A stretch of 43,456 bases of DNA from Nitrosomonadales bacterium (lineage in GTDB: Bacteria; Pseudomonadota; Gammaproteobacteria; Burkholderiales; Gallionellaceae). The position numbers and the translations under genes were made by a program. The notes under the pieces were generated by a model. The model saw nothing but the letters and a program-made list of their open reading frames with translations. It was not told the DNA's origin and ran no database searches. This document shows positions 24,003-32,910 of the stretch, piece by piece (within the stretch, counting starts at the first letter, position 1; each line of letters starts with the position of its first letter). The stretch is taken from positions 1 to 43,456 of the forward strand of contig JACRAQ010000081.1 in assembly GCA_016213335.1 (NCBI GenBank), in the 5' to 3' direction.

Positions 24003-24853
24003 ATCGATTCCTGCTTTGCACTGACCTCGACCGGACACTGATCCCGAACGGTGTACAGCCGGAATCGGCGGGAGCCATAGAACGATTAAAGCGTTTGGTA
24101 AGCCGGGAGGAGGTTGCGCTTGCCTATGTAAGCGGAAGAAACCTCTCCCTCATCGAACAGGCAATCGCGGAATTCAGCCTGCCACGACCCGATTTTGCCA
24201 TCGCCGATGTCGGCGCCACGATCTATCGGGCCATATCATCCGGATGGCAGCAATCGGACGCATGGGATGCACAGCTCGCACCGGACTGGAAGGGCTTGAC
24301 GCATGGCGGCATTTGTTTCCTGCTTGGCGACTTGCCGATGTTGCAATTGCAGGAAAATGAAAAACAGGGCCGCCACAAACTCAGTTTTTATGTACCGCTC
24401 GAAACAGATACACAGAAACTGGCCAGCGAGATGGGCAAGCTGTTGAAACAGGTGAAAATCAGCGCGAACCTGATCTGGAGCATAGATGAAAAGGCTGGAA
24501 TCGGCCTGCTGGATATCCTCCCGGCCAGCGCAGGCAAGCTTCACGCCATCCGCTTCCTGATGCAACTGGAAGGATTCAGCCGCGAAAACACGATTTTTGC
24601 CGGTGACAGCGGCAATGATCTGGATGTGCTGCTGAGCGACATTCCCGCCGTTCTGGTGGCCAATGCCGGACCTGAAGTCAGAAGCCTGGTGTCCAATGCA
24701 GACACGGATACCCTCTATGTTGCATCGGGCGGCTATCTCGGCATGAACGGAAATTACAGCGCTGGCATTCTTGAGGGTGTAGCGCATTATTGGCCTGAAG
24801 CGAATGCATGGCTTTGCGGCATGAATGAAATGAATGAATTAAAAGGCTGCTGA
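23999..24853 (+). CDS. sucrose-phosphate phosphatase
   Basis: This 284-residue HAD-superfamily hydrolase has the nucleophile motif D9-L-D11-R-T13 intact in CTDLDRTLIP, SGR in YVSGRNLSL, and the motif-IV region GDSGNDLDVLL. The cap and C-terminal segment VANAGPEVRSLV fit the SPP family. It hydrolyses sucrose-6-phosphate to sucrose. The start is the GTG at 23999-24001 directly after GGAGGAAGC, overlapping the stop of the synthase gene, so synthesis and dephosphorylation are translationally coupled. Its stop overlaps the ATG of the amylosucrase gene. Confidence 0.88.
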   Translation: MNRFLLCTDLDRTLIPNGVQPESAGAIERLKRLVSREEVALAYVSGRNLSLIEQAIAEFSLPRPDFAIADVGATIYRAISSGWQQSDAWDAQLAPDWKGLTHGGICFLLGDLPMLQLQENEKQGRHKLSFYVPLETDTQKLASEMGKLLKQVKISANLIWSIDEKAGIGLLDILPASAGKLHAIRFLMQLEGFSRENTIFAGDSGNDLDVLLSDIPAVLVANAGPEVRSLVSNADTDTLYVASGGYLGMNGNYSAGILEGVAHYWPEANAWLCGMNEMNELKGC

Positions 24854-26805
24854 TGTACGAACAAGTTTCCCACTCAATGCTGAATGAAATCCTGGCCGAG
24901 CTGAAAGCAGAAGTAGAGAGCCACCAGCTTCGGCATTTCTACACCCGCCTTGGCGCGAATTTTTACGCCATCCACTCCCTGTTCCGCCTGCTGTACGGCG
25001 ACCGGCCCGACTTCAAGGAACAGATGGTCAGCCTGGTCGAGACGCTGGCAGCCCGCTACATCGAGCGCGAACCGTCTCTCAGGAAGTCTGATTTGGCGCG
25101 CGAAAAAGACTACAACTGGTTCCTGAGCCAGAAGTGGGTCGGCATGGCGCTGTATTGCGACCGCTTTGCCGATGGCCTGAAAGGTTTGCGCTCCAGGCTG
25201 CCCTATCTGCAGGATCTGGGCATCAACATGCTGCACATCATGCCCATACTAGATTGCCCGCCGGGCAACAGCGACGGCGGCTACGCCGTGCGCGACTTCC
25301 GCAGGGTGAACTCGCGTTACGGAGCAACGGAGGATATCGTAGAGCTGGCAGCCACGCTCAGGAAACGCGACATCCTACTGGTTCTCGATGTGGTGGTCAA
25401 CCACACATCAAACGAGCACGAATGGGCGCAGAAGGCGCGCAAGGGAGAAAAGAAATACCAGGATTACTACTATGTCTTCGATAACCGTGATATTCCGGAC
25501 ATCTACGAAGAAACCATGCCGGAAATCTTTCCGGTCAACTCCCCCGGCAATTTCACGTGGGATGAAGAGATGGGCAAATGGGTGATGACGGTGTTCAACA
25601 GCTATCAGTGGGACTTGAACTACCACAACCCGGCTGTGCTGATCGAAATGATCGACATCATCCTGTTCTGGGCAAACAAGGGAGCGGACATATTGCGCCT
25701 GGATGCGGTGGCATTCCTGTGGAAAAAAATTGGCAGCACCTGCCAGAACGAGCGCGAGGCGCACCTGCTGCTCCAGCTGCTGAAGGACTGCTGCCAGGTG
25801 ACCGCACCGGGCGTGCTGTTCATCGCAGAGGCCATTGTCGCACCGGGCGAAATCGCCAAGTATTTCGGCGAGGATGCGATCAATGCCAAGGAATGCGAGA
25901 TCGCCTATAACGCCACATTCATGTCTCTGCTCTGGGATGCGGTCGCGACGAAAAATGCGCTCCTGCTCAACCGCGGGGTCAGGAGTTTGCCGGACAAGCT
26001 GGAGCGGGCGACCTGGCTCAACTATGTGCGCTGCCACGATGATATCGGCCTGGGCTTTTCCGACGACGATGCCCGTTTGTCGGGCTATGATCCGTTCCGG
26101 CATCGCCGTTTTCTGGTCGATTATTTCACCGGGAAGTTTCCTGGCTCGCCTGCCCGGGGCCTGCCGTTTGGTGATAACCCCAAGACCGGCGACACTCGCA
26201 TCTCCGGCTCGCTCGCTTCACTGGTCGGCCTCGAGACCGCGCTTGAACGCAACGATAAGGAAGCCATAGACGCTGCGATCAAGACCATATTGCTGATGCA
26301 CGGGATGATCCTGTCGTTTGGCGGAATCCCGCTGCTCTATTATGGTGATGCGATCGGCACCCTCAACAGCGCCGCCTATCTCGAAGACCAAACCAAGCGC
26401 CACGACAACCGCTGGGTGCATCGCTCGCACTTTGACTGGGTCAAGGCGGAAAAGCGCCATCAGCCCGGCACGGTGGAACACCGGATATTCAGCGCGCTGA
26501 AAAGGATGATTGCGCTACGCAAGGAAACGACAGCCTTCGCGGACTTTGACAACCGCCAGTTGCTGGCCGTGGATAACCCCAACCTGCTGGTATTTTTCCG
26601 CTCCGATCAGCAGAATTGCCGCAACAAAATACTGGTAGCCGCCAACTTCAACATCGAACCCCAGTCACTGCATGTCGGCGCACTGAGGTCATACGGCTTC
26701 TTCCTGCAGGATGGCATGAAAGACTTGTGTTCCTGCACGCACATTCCGGTTGGAAACGATGCAATCGTAATTCCGCCGCTGTCTTTTTATTGGCTTGCAG
26801 ACTGA
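24853..26805 (+). CDS. amylosucrase (GH13-type)
   Basis: This 650-residue cytoplasmic enzyme has an N-terminal helical domain, a (beta/alpha)8 barrel and a C-terminal beta domain. Catalytic residues by motif are nucleophile D284 in ILRLDAVAFLWK, acid/base E326 in FIAEAIV, and D396 in VRCHDDIGLG. Spacing and length agree with Neisseria amylosucrase (D286/E328/D393). Other markers are HIMPILDCPPGNSDGGYAV and VLDVVVNHTSNEHEW. Amylosucrase uses sucrose to extend alpha-1,4-glucan and frees fructose. In this operon it could turn sucrose into storage glucan, with fructose returned by the (broken) kinase. Sucrose hydrolase is the nearest alternative. The start overlaps the SPP stop, and galU follows after 16 bases. 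Confidence 0.9.
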   Translation: MYEQVSHSMLNEILAELKAEVESHQLRHFYTRLGANFYAIHSLFRLLYGDRPDFKEQMVSLVETLAARYIEREPSLRKSDLAREKDYNWFLSQKWVGMALYCDRFADGLKGLRSRLPYLQDLGINMLHIMPILDCPPGNSDGGYAVRDFRRVNSRYGATEDIVELAATLRKRDILLVLDVVVNHTSNEHEWAQKARKGEKKYQDYYYVFDNRDIPDIYEETMPEIFPVNSPGNFTWDEEMGKWVMTVFNSYQWDLNYHNPAVLIEMIDIILFWANKGADILRLDAVAFLWKKIGSTCQNEREAHLLLQLLKDCCQVTAPGVLFIAEAIVAPGEIAKYFGEDAINAKECEIAYNATFMSLLWDAVATKNALLLNRGVRSLPDKLERATWLNYVRCHDDIGLGFSDDDARLSGYDPFRHRRFLVDYFTGKFPGSPARGLPFGDNPKTGDTRISGSLASLVGLETALERNDKEAIDAAIKTILLMHGMILSFGGIPLLYYGDAIGTLNSAAYLEDQTKRHDNRWVHRSHFDWVKAEKRHQPGTVEHRIFSALKRMIALRKETTAFADFDNRQLLAVDNPNLLVFFRSDQQNCRNKILVAANFNIEPQSLHVGALRSYGFFLQDGMKDLCSCTHIPVGNDAIVIPPLSFYWLAD

Positions 26806-26821
26806 CCAACAAGGAGAAATG

Positions 26822-27649
26822 ATGATCACGAAATGCCTGTTTCCGGTAGCGGGATATGGAACCCGCTTCCTTCCCGCCACCAAGGCGCAGCCCAAGGAAA
26901 TGCTGCCCATCCTCACCAAGCCGCTCATCCAGTACGGGGTGGAAGAGGCGCTCGAGGCGGGCATGAGGAATATCGCCTTTGTAACCGGGCGCAGCAAGCG
27001 CGCCATCGAGGATCACTTCGACATCACCTATGAACTGGAGGACAAGATCAGCGGCACCAGCAAGGAAAGCCATCTGGACGGCATCCGCGAATTGATTGAC
27101 CAGTGCACCTTCTCCTACACGCGGCAGATCCACATGCGCGGCCTGGGCGACGCCATCCTGACCGGTGAAACACTGATTGGCGACCAGCCCTTCGGCGTGA
27201 TCCTTGCAGACGACCTGTGTGTTGGCGAGCCGGACAACGTCATGTTGCAAATGACACGCATCCATGCAAAATATCGTTGCAGCATCGTTGCGGTGGAAGA
27301 TGTGCCCATCGAGGAAGTGGACAAATACGGGATCGTCAAGGGCCAACTGCTGGACGATGGCTGTACTCGTGTCGAGCGCATGGTGGAAAAGCCGGCGCCG
27401 AAGGATGCCCCATCCAATCTCGCCGTCATAGGGCGATACATCCTGACACCTGATATCTTCGAAATAATAAGGCGCACGCCACCCGGCAAGAATGGCGAGA
27501 TTCAACTTACCGATGCGCTGCAAAGCCAGGCGGCAAACGGCAACGTGATCGCCTATCCCTTCCAGGGACGGCGCTTCGACTGCGGCAGTATCGATGGCTT
27601 TGTCGAGGCCACCAACTTCTTTTTCAAGCGCCAGAAGGAAACGCGGTAA
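26822..27649 (+). CDS. galU: UTP-glucose-1-phosphate uridylyltransferase
   Basis: This 275-residue enzyme makes UDP-glucose from UTP and glucose-1-phosphate. The nucleotide-binding N-terminus CLFPVAGYGTRFLPATKAQPKEMLP is canonical, as are TGRSKRAIEDHFD, GLGDAILTGETLIGD, LADDLCVG and GRYILTPDIFEI. Two adjacent ATGs exist; the second (26822) has better spacing from AAGGAG (26811-26816). It directly follows the amylosucrase gene and would supply the glucosyl donor for sucrose-phosphate synthase and, if they use UDP-glucose, for the glucosylglycerate enzymes downstream. Confidence 0.92.
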   Translation: MITKCLFPVAGYGTRFLPATKAQPKEMLPILTKPLIQYGVEEALEAGMRNIAFVTGRSKRAIEDHFDITYELEDKISGTSKESHLDGIRELIDQCTFSYTRQIHMRGLGDAILTGETLIGDQPFGVILADDLCVGEPDNVMLQMTRIHAKYRCSIVAVEDVPIEEVDKYGIVKGQLLDDGCTRVERMVEKPAPKDAPSNLAVIGRYILTPDIFEIIRRTPPGKNGEIQLTDALQSQAANGNVIAYPFQGRRFDCGSIDGFVEATNFFFKRQKETR

Positions 27650-27729
27650 CCCAAGCCGTGCTGCCCTAGAGCAAAAGAAGTTTTCCAGACAGCTAATCGG
27701 ATATTGACTCACATACCAGAAGGCACGCA

Positions 27730-28623
27730 ATGGAATATTTCACCATTTTTGAGCATTCTCGCCTTCCCAAGGAACTACTGCACGTCATCGTCATACTGAT
27801 CCTGGCTTGGCTGCTCATGGGCGTGAGCCGAAAGCTGCTTCGCATGTTTCGCAATTACATGAATACGCGATCAGATTCTGCCGAGGAAACCAAACGCATA
27901 GAAACATTGGCACGCGTGTTCCGCTACATCTCCACCGTGGTAATTTCACTGGTGGCGGGTATGTTGGCATTGAGTGAATTGGGCATTTCGATTGCACCCA
28001 TTCTCGGTGCGGCTGGCGTGGTGGGCATTGCTATCGGCTTTGGCGCGCAAAGCCTGGTCAAGGATTATTTCAACGGTTTCTTCCTGCTGCTGGAAAACCA
28101 GATCCGCCAGGGCGATGTGGTGGAAGTGTGCGACAAGGGAGGGCTGGTGGAAGATATTACCTTGCGCTATGTCTGCCTGCGCGACTATGAAGGAAACGTT
28201 CATTACATCCCGAACGGCCTGATCACCACCGTCACCAACAAATCGCGCGGTTATGCCTATGCGGTTATCGACGTGAGCATCGCTTATAGCGAAAATATTG
28301 ACGAGGTCTGTAAAATCATGCGCGAAGTCGCTACACAATTGCGTTCATCGGAAGCGTTCACCTCAAAAATACTCGATGACATAGATATCGCCGGCGTGCA
28401 GGACTGGGCGGACTCGGCGATCGTAATTCGCTGCCGTTTCAAAACCGTTACGCTGGAACAATGGGGCGTGCGGCGCGAGTTTTTGCGGCGGCTGAAGGAA
28501 TCTTTCGATGCGCACGGCATCGAGATTCCCTACAATCACATGGACCTGACCATCTATGCCGGGCAGGACAAGCAAGGCAGCGCCCCGGCATTTCGCTTGG
28601 AAATACAAGACAAATCCGTGTGA
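27730..28623 (+). CDS. small-conductance mechanosensitive channel (MscS family)
   Basis: This 297-residue membrane protein has three N-terminal transmembrane segments, the pore helix rich in Gly/Ala (ILGAAGVVGIAIGFGAQSLVKDYFNGFFLLLENQI) split over about residues 93-128, the beta domain start RQGDVVEV, and the IPNGLITTVTNKS segment of the vestibule. MscS channels open under membrane tension and release small solutes in hypo-osmotic shock. Its position inside a sucrose/glucosylglycerate gene group suggests a release valve for these solutes. It lies 80 bases after galU, so it may have its own promoter. Confidence 0.88.
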   Translation: MEYFTIFEHSRLPKELLHVIVILILAWLLMGVSRKLLRMFRNYMNTRSDSAEETKRIETLARVFRYISTVVISLVAGMLALSELGISIAPILGAAGVVGIAIGFGAQSLVKDYFNGFFLLLENQIRQGDVVEVCDKGGLVEDITLRYVCLRDYEGNVHYIPNGLITTVTNKSRGYAYAVIDVSIAYSENIDEVCKIMREVATQLRSSEAFTSKILDDIDIAGVQDWADSAIVIRCRFKTVTLEQWGVRREFLRRLKESFDAHGIEIPYNHMDLTIYAGQDKQGSAPAFRLEIQDKSV

Positions 28624-28706
28624 GAAGTGCCAGGCATAGACAATCAACGGCTGCATGATATGCCGCAAGGCAAACAAGGGCGATCGCGGACAAAAGGAAG
28701 CTTCAA

Positions 28707-30866
28707 ATGCCAAAGGCTGTTGTCATTAGCGACCTGGATGGAACCCTGCTCGATGCGACGGGTTACTCCTTTGCAGCGGCGTTGCCGGCCTTGGGGTTGA
28801 TCCGGGCGCGAGATGTGCCGCTCGTTCTTTGCTCCAGCAAGACGCGCGCCGAAATCGAGATCTATCGCAGCCGCATGGATAACTGCCACCCGTTCATTAC
28901 AGAGAATGGCGGCGGGATCTTCATTCCGAAAGGCTATTTCTCCGTACCAATCGAAGGCGTGGAATCAGGAGATTACCAGCTCATCCTGCTTGGCACGCCC
29001 TATGCGGAGATCAGGAGCAGGTTCATCCAGCTCCAGGAACAGGTTGGAGCAAAGGTACGCGGTTTCGCTGACATGACAACCGAGGAAGTCTCCGCCTTGA
29101 CTGGACTTTCACTCGACGAAGCCGTTCTGGCAAGGCAGCGTGATTTCGATGAGCCATTCATTTTCGAAGGCGCGCCAGACGATAACTTCCTGCGTGCAAT
29201 CGAAGCCTCCGGGATGCGCTGGACACAAGGACGCATCTTCCACATCATGGGTAACCACGACAAGGGACACGCCGTGAATATCCTGCTTTCGCTTTACAGG
29301 CAGCAATTTGGCGGCGTAGCAAGCATTGCCCTGGGCGATAGCCTGAACGACCTGGCCATGCTGGCGACGGCAGATTATCCGGTGCTTGTCCGGCATGAGG
29401 ATGATAGCTTCGATTCGCGCCTTGCCATTCCCCGCCTTTTGAAGACGCGGCTTCCCGGGCCTGCAGGCTGGAATGAAACCATGCTGCAACTTCTGGCGCG
29501 TGAGCCTGCCGAATGTTTTCTGTCGCTACTGGATCAGCAACATCTTGCTGATATTTTCTACTCCGCCCTCGCGGCAGTTGACCCATACAATGCCGTACTC
29601 AACTCACTCAGAGTCGAGCATGGGCAATTGAAGATTACCGGCGTAAAGTACGACCTCGATGCGTTTGACCGCATTATCGTGGTTGGCGCAGGCAAGGCCA
29701 CGGCACGCATGGCATTAGCTGTCGAATCCATACTTGGCGCAAAAATTGACGCGGGCCTGATCGTCGTCAAGGATGGGCACATGGAGCCCTTATCCATCAT
29801 TGAACAGGTGGAAGCCGCTCACCCCGTTCCGAGCCAGGCCGGGATTGCGGGAACACAGCGCATTCTGAAAATGATGCGCGGCGCCAATGAAAAAACGCTT
29901 GCCATCTGCCTGCTCTCCGGTGGCGCATCCGCGCTGCTGGTTGCGCCCGTCGATGGGATAAGACTGCAAGACAAGCAGGAAGCGACCCGGCTGCTTCTGA
30001 ATACGGGCGCATCCATAGCTGAATTGAATGCGGTGCGCAAACATCTTTCCATGGTAAAAGGCGGCAGGCTGGCGCAGGCAGCTTACCCGGCGCAGGTGGT
30101 AACGCTGCTGGTTTCTGATGTCATCGGCGACCCGCTTGACGTGATTGCCTCTGGCCCTACGGCGCCGGACAACTCAACTTTCGCCGATGCATGGGCTGTT
30201 ATTCTGAAATATGGATTGCAGGAAAAGCTTCCGCCGCTCGTCGCAGATTACCTGCAAGACGGCCTTGCCGGTCTGGCGCCTGAAACTGTCAAGGAATATG
30301 ATCACAGCCTGTATAACATACATAACGTGATTGTCGCCAGTATCCGTCAGGCGCTGACTGCGGCAGAAGAAAAAGCCGGGCAGATCGGATTTGCCGTACG
30401 GCTGATTTCGGATGCAGTTCAAGGAGAGGCGCGTGACACGGCCCGCTCTCTGGCACAGGCTGCGCGCGCCGAACTGAGCGAGATGAAGCCTGGCGAACGG
30501 CACTGCCTGCTCTGTGGCGGCGAGACTACCGTCACGGTGCACGGTACCGGAATTGGCGGCAGGAACCAGGAGTTAGCCTTGGCCTTTGCCCTTGAAATCG
30601 AAGGCTGGCATGGCGTATCGCTGCTGTCTGCAGGCACCGATGGCACCGATGGGCCGACCGATGCCGCCGGCGCGATGGTTGATGGGAAAACGGCATCGCA
30701 TGCGCGGGAGATGGGAATAGACCCGCTCAGCCATCTCGACGGCAACAATTCCTACGCTTTCTTTCAGAAATTCGACGCCGTATCAGGCGCACTCAGCCAT
30801 TTCAAGACTGGGCCGACGGGAACAAACGTCATGGACATACAGATTGTGCTATTGAACAGACCGTAG
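28707..30866 (+). CDS. fusion of (glucosyl/mannosyl)-3-phosphoglycerate phosphatase and glycerate 2-kinase
   Basis: A single 719-residue frame joins two enzymes. Residues 1 to about 262 are a HAD phosphatase of the MpgP/GpgP type: nucleophile D9-L-D11-G-T13, CSSKTRAEIE, ITENGGGIFIP and GDSLNDLAML. From about 268 the protein is a MOFRL-type glycerate kinase: VVGAGKATARMA, AAHPVPSQAG, LLSGGASALL, LNAVRKHLSMVKGGRLA, GGETTVTVHGTGIGGRNQELALA and AGTDGTDGPTDAAGAM. The first half would remove phosphate from glucosyl-3-phosphoglycerate; the second phosphorylates D-glycerate, probably to 2-phosphoglycerate. No stop or frameshift lies between them. Genes for glucosylglycerate synthesis follow on the same strand. 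A mannosyl substrate for the phosphatase cannot be excluded. Confidence 0.85.
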   Translation: MPKAVVISDLDGTLLDATGYSFAAALPALGLIRARDVPLVLCSSKTRAEIEIYRSRMDNCHPFITENGGGIFIPKGYFSVPIEGVESGDYQLILLGTPYAEIRSRFIQLQEQVGAKVRGFADMTTEEVSALTGLSLDEAVLARQRDFDEPFIFEGAPDDNFLRAIEASGMRWTQGRIFHIMGNHDKGHAVNILLSLYRQQFGGVASIALGDSLNDLAMLATADYPVLVRHEDDSFDSRLAIPRLLKTRLPGPAGWNETMLQLLAREPAECFLSLLDQQHLADIFYSALAAVDPYNAVLNSLRVEHGQLKITGVKYDLDAFDRIIVVGAGKATARMALAVESILGAKIDAGLIVVKDGHMEPLSIIEQVEAAHPVPSQAGIAGTQRILKMMRGANEKTLAICLLSGGASALLVAPVDGIRLQDKQEATRLLLNTGASIAELNAVRKHLSMVKGGRLAQAAYPAQVVTLLVSDVIGDPLDVIASGPTAPDNSTFADAWAVILKYGLQEKLPPLVADYLQDGLAGLAPETVKEYDHSLYNIHNVIVASIRQALTAAEEKAGQIGFAVRLISDAVQGEARDTARSLAQAARAELSEMKPGERHCLLCGGETTVTVHGTGIGGRNQELALAFALEIEGWHGVSLLSAGTDGTDGPTDAAGAMVDGKTASHAREMGIDPLSHLDGNNSYAFFQKFDAVSGALSHFKTGPTGTNVMDIQIVLLNRP

Positions 30867-30914
30867 CTACCGATCGATCAAACGGCCTGAAACCTTCCAG
30901 AGTGTTACAAGGTG

Positions 30915-32174
30915 ATGCAAACAACTACATTCCGAGCAGAAGTGCGTGAACATCTAGAGCGCATAGGGAATGCCGACATCGTCATTGGCATTCCCAGTTT
31001 CAACAACGCGCGCACCATCGGCCACGTAGTGCGCGCGATACATGCCGGCCTGGCCAAATATTTCCCGGAGCACAAGGCGGTTATCGTAAATTCGGATGGC
31101 GGCTCCACCGATGGCACCATGGATGTGGTGCATAACTCCTCCATTGAAGATTTCAATTCCATCCTCCTGCACCACCGCGTGGAACCCGTTTCCAAGATCG
31201 CGTTTCCCTACTCCGGCATCCCCGGCAAAGGCAGCGCCTTCCGCACCATTTTCGAGATCGCCGAGGTGCTGGGGGCAAAAGCCTGCGCCGTATTTGATTC
31301 CGACCTCAGGAGCATCACCCCGGAATGGGTCGAGCTGCTGGTGACGCCCATACTGAAGGGCGGCTATGATTATGTATCGCCGCTGTATCACCGGCACAAA
31401 TTCGACGGTACCATCACCAACAGCATCGTCTACCCACTCACCCGCACGCTTTATGGAAAGCGTGTGCGCCAGCCCATCGGTGGTGATTTTGGCTTTTCCG
31501 GCAGCCTTGCGCAGTTTTACCTGACCAAGGATGTATGGCAGACCGATGTCGCTCGCTTCGGCATCGACATCTGGATGACCACGACGGCGATCGCGAACGG
31601 CTTCAAGGTCACGCAATCATTCCTTGGCGCAAAGATTCACGATGCCAAGGACCCTGGCGCTGACCTGAGCAGCATGCTGTATCAGGTAGTCAGCGCGACA
31701 TTCGAGCTTATGGAAACCTACGCCGAGGTTTGGTTGCAGGTTCACGGCACCGAGCCGGTTCCGACCTTCGGCTTCGAATATACCGTCGGCCTCGAACCCG
31801 TCAACGTAAACACGGCGAGGATGCTGAACACGTTTCGGGAAGGAATCAGGAACCTGGGCGACATCTGGCTCGACATTCTAGGTGCGGGAGATTTCGGAGA
31901 AATCGAAAGGCTGGGTGCTTTGCCAGACAGCGAATTCCATTTTCCCGCTGGCTTGTGGGTGCAGGTGGTTTATGACTACGCCCTCGCCTATCACAAGAGA
32001 AAAATGCCGGTCGAGCACCTGATCAAATCAATGACTCCGCTCTACATAGGCAAGACGGCCTCGTTCATCCTTCAGGCAAAAGACATGGGGCAAATGGAAG
32101 CGGATGCAGAAATAGAAAAACTTTGCCAGGAATTTGAAAACCGCAAGCATTACTTGGTCACCAACTGGAAATAA
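30915..32174 (+). CDS. family-2-like glycosyltransferase, probable glucosylglycerate synthase
   Basis: The protein (419 residues from the ATG at 30915; a GTG one codon earlier is possible) has a GT-A fold: GIPSFNNARTIGHVV, NSDGGSTDGT, the metal-binding DxD in VFDSDLRSITPEW, and QPIGGDFGFSG. It resembles the one-step glucosylglycerate/mannosylglycerate synthase type that joins a sugar from a nucleotide-sugar to D-glycerate. That assignment rests on motif likeness and on its neighbours (the phosphatase-glycerate kinase fusion upstream, a gpgS-like gene downstream). A general cell-envelope glycosyltransferase is the alternative. No membrane segments are evident. Confidence 0.65.
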   Translation: MQTTTFRAEVREHLERIGNADIVIGIPSFNNARTIGHVVRAIHAGLAKYFPEHKAVIVNSDGGSTDGTMDVVHNSSIEDFNSILLHHRVEPVSKIAFPYSGIPGKGSAFRTIFEIAEVLGAKACAVFDSDLRSITPEWVELLVTPILKGGYDYVSPLYHRHKFDGTITNSIVYPLTRTLYGKRVRQPIGGDFGFSGSLAQFYLTKDVWQTDVARFGIDIWMTTTAIANGFKVTQSFLGAKIHDAKDPGADLSSMLYQVVSATFELMETYAEVWLQVHGTEPVPTFGFEYTVGLEPVNVNTARMLNTFREGIRNLGDIWLDILGAGDFGEIERLGALPDSEFHFPAGLWVQVVYDYALAYHKRKMPVEHLIKSMTPLYIGKTASFILQAKDMGQMEADAEIEKLCQEFENRKHYLVTNWK

Positions 32175-32191
32175 CCACAAGGAGGTATGCG

Positions 32192-32896
32192 ATGGAAGAC
32201 TTCATCAACCTGATTCTCGACCCATTGAAAGAGCTGTTCCTGAAATTCAAGGTATTTGTACCCAACTTTCTGGCCATGCTGGTTATCCTGTTTGCCGGGA
32301 TTGTTATTGCGCTCATCATCAAGCGGTTTCTCGCAAAATTTCTGGCTGCGATCAATTTCGACAGCTGGTCAGACCGCATGGGTTTTACCAAGCTCATGCG
32401 CAGAGGGAGCATGTGGAGCAAACCCTCCGCAGTACTCTGCGAAATCGTCTTCTGGCTGATGGTCATCGTCACGCTGATGAGCGGCCTGAGCGCGCTGCAG
32501 ATACCGGCAATTGACCAGTTGGTAAACCAGTTTTTCAGCTATATCCCCCGCCTCTTCTCCGCCGCCATGATCCTGATCATCGGCTACCTGCTTTCCGGGT
32601 TCATCAGCCGCACGGTGCTGATTGCTGCGGCAAACAGCGGCTTTCACTACGCCAAGCTGCTTGCCCAAGCGGTGCATACCATGCTGATCGTACTGATCCT
32701 GGCAATGATCATGGAACAGTTGCATATCGCCCCCAGCATTGTGCTTGCCGCTTTCTCTATTGTATTCGGTGGCATCGTGATCGCCATTGCCATCGCCTTC
32801 GGCGTGGGCGGCATTGATGCAGCAAGGCGAATCATTGAAAAAGAAGCCTCGCAAAAGCGCGATGAACGTCAGAGAGACGAGATTGATCATATCTGA
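32192..32896 (+). CDS. membrane protein with TM-helix repeats, CmpX/MscS-related
   Basis: This 234-residue protein has five to six hydrophobic segments, including LAMLVILFAGIVIALIIKRF and a C-terminal IVIAIAIAFGVGGIDAARRI, the repeat type known as conserved TM helix in CmpX-like proteins. It lacks the MscS beta domain. The charged C-terminal tail is short. A strong ribosome-binding site (AAGGAGG) precedes the ATG. It lies 17 bases after one glycosyltransferase gene and 14 bases before another, so it is firmly within the glucosylglycerate unit. A channel or membrane-stress role is plausible but not shown. Confidence 0.7.
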   Translation: MEDFINLILDPLKELFLKFKVFVPNFLAMLVILFAGIVIALIIKRFLAKFLAAINFDSWSDRMGFTKLMRRGSMWSKPSAVLCEIVFWLMVIVTLMSGLSALQIPAIDQLVNQFFSYIPRLFSAAMILIIGYLLSGFISRTVLIAAANSGFHYAKLLAQAVHTMLIVLILAMIMEQLHIAPSIVLAAFSIVFGGIVIAIAIAFGVGGIDAARRIIEKEASQKRDERQRDEIDHI

Positions 32897-32910
32897 GGCA
32901 GGAGAACAGC

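Noticed and set aside
26648-27730. Minus-strand open frame of 360 codons opposite galU
   Set aside because: galU on the plus strand is unmistakable, and the antisense frame gives no known domain.
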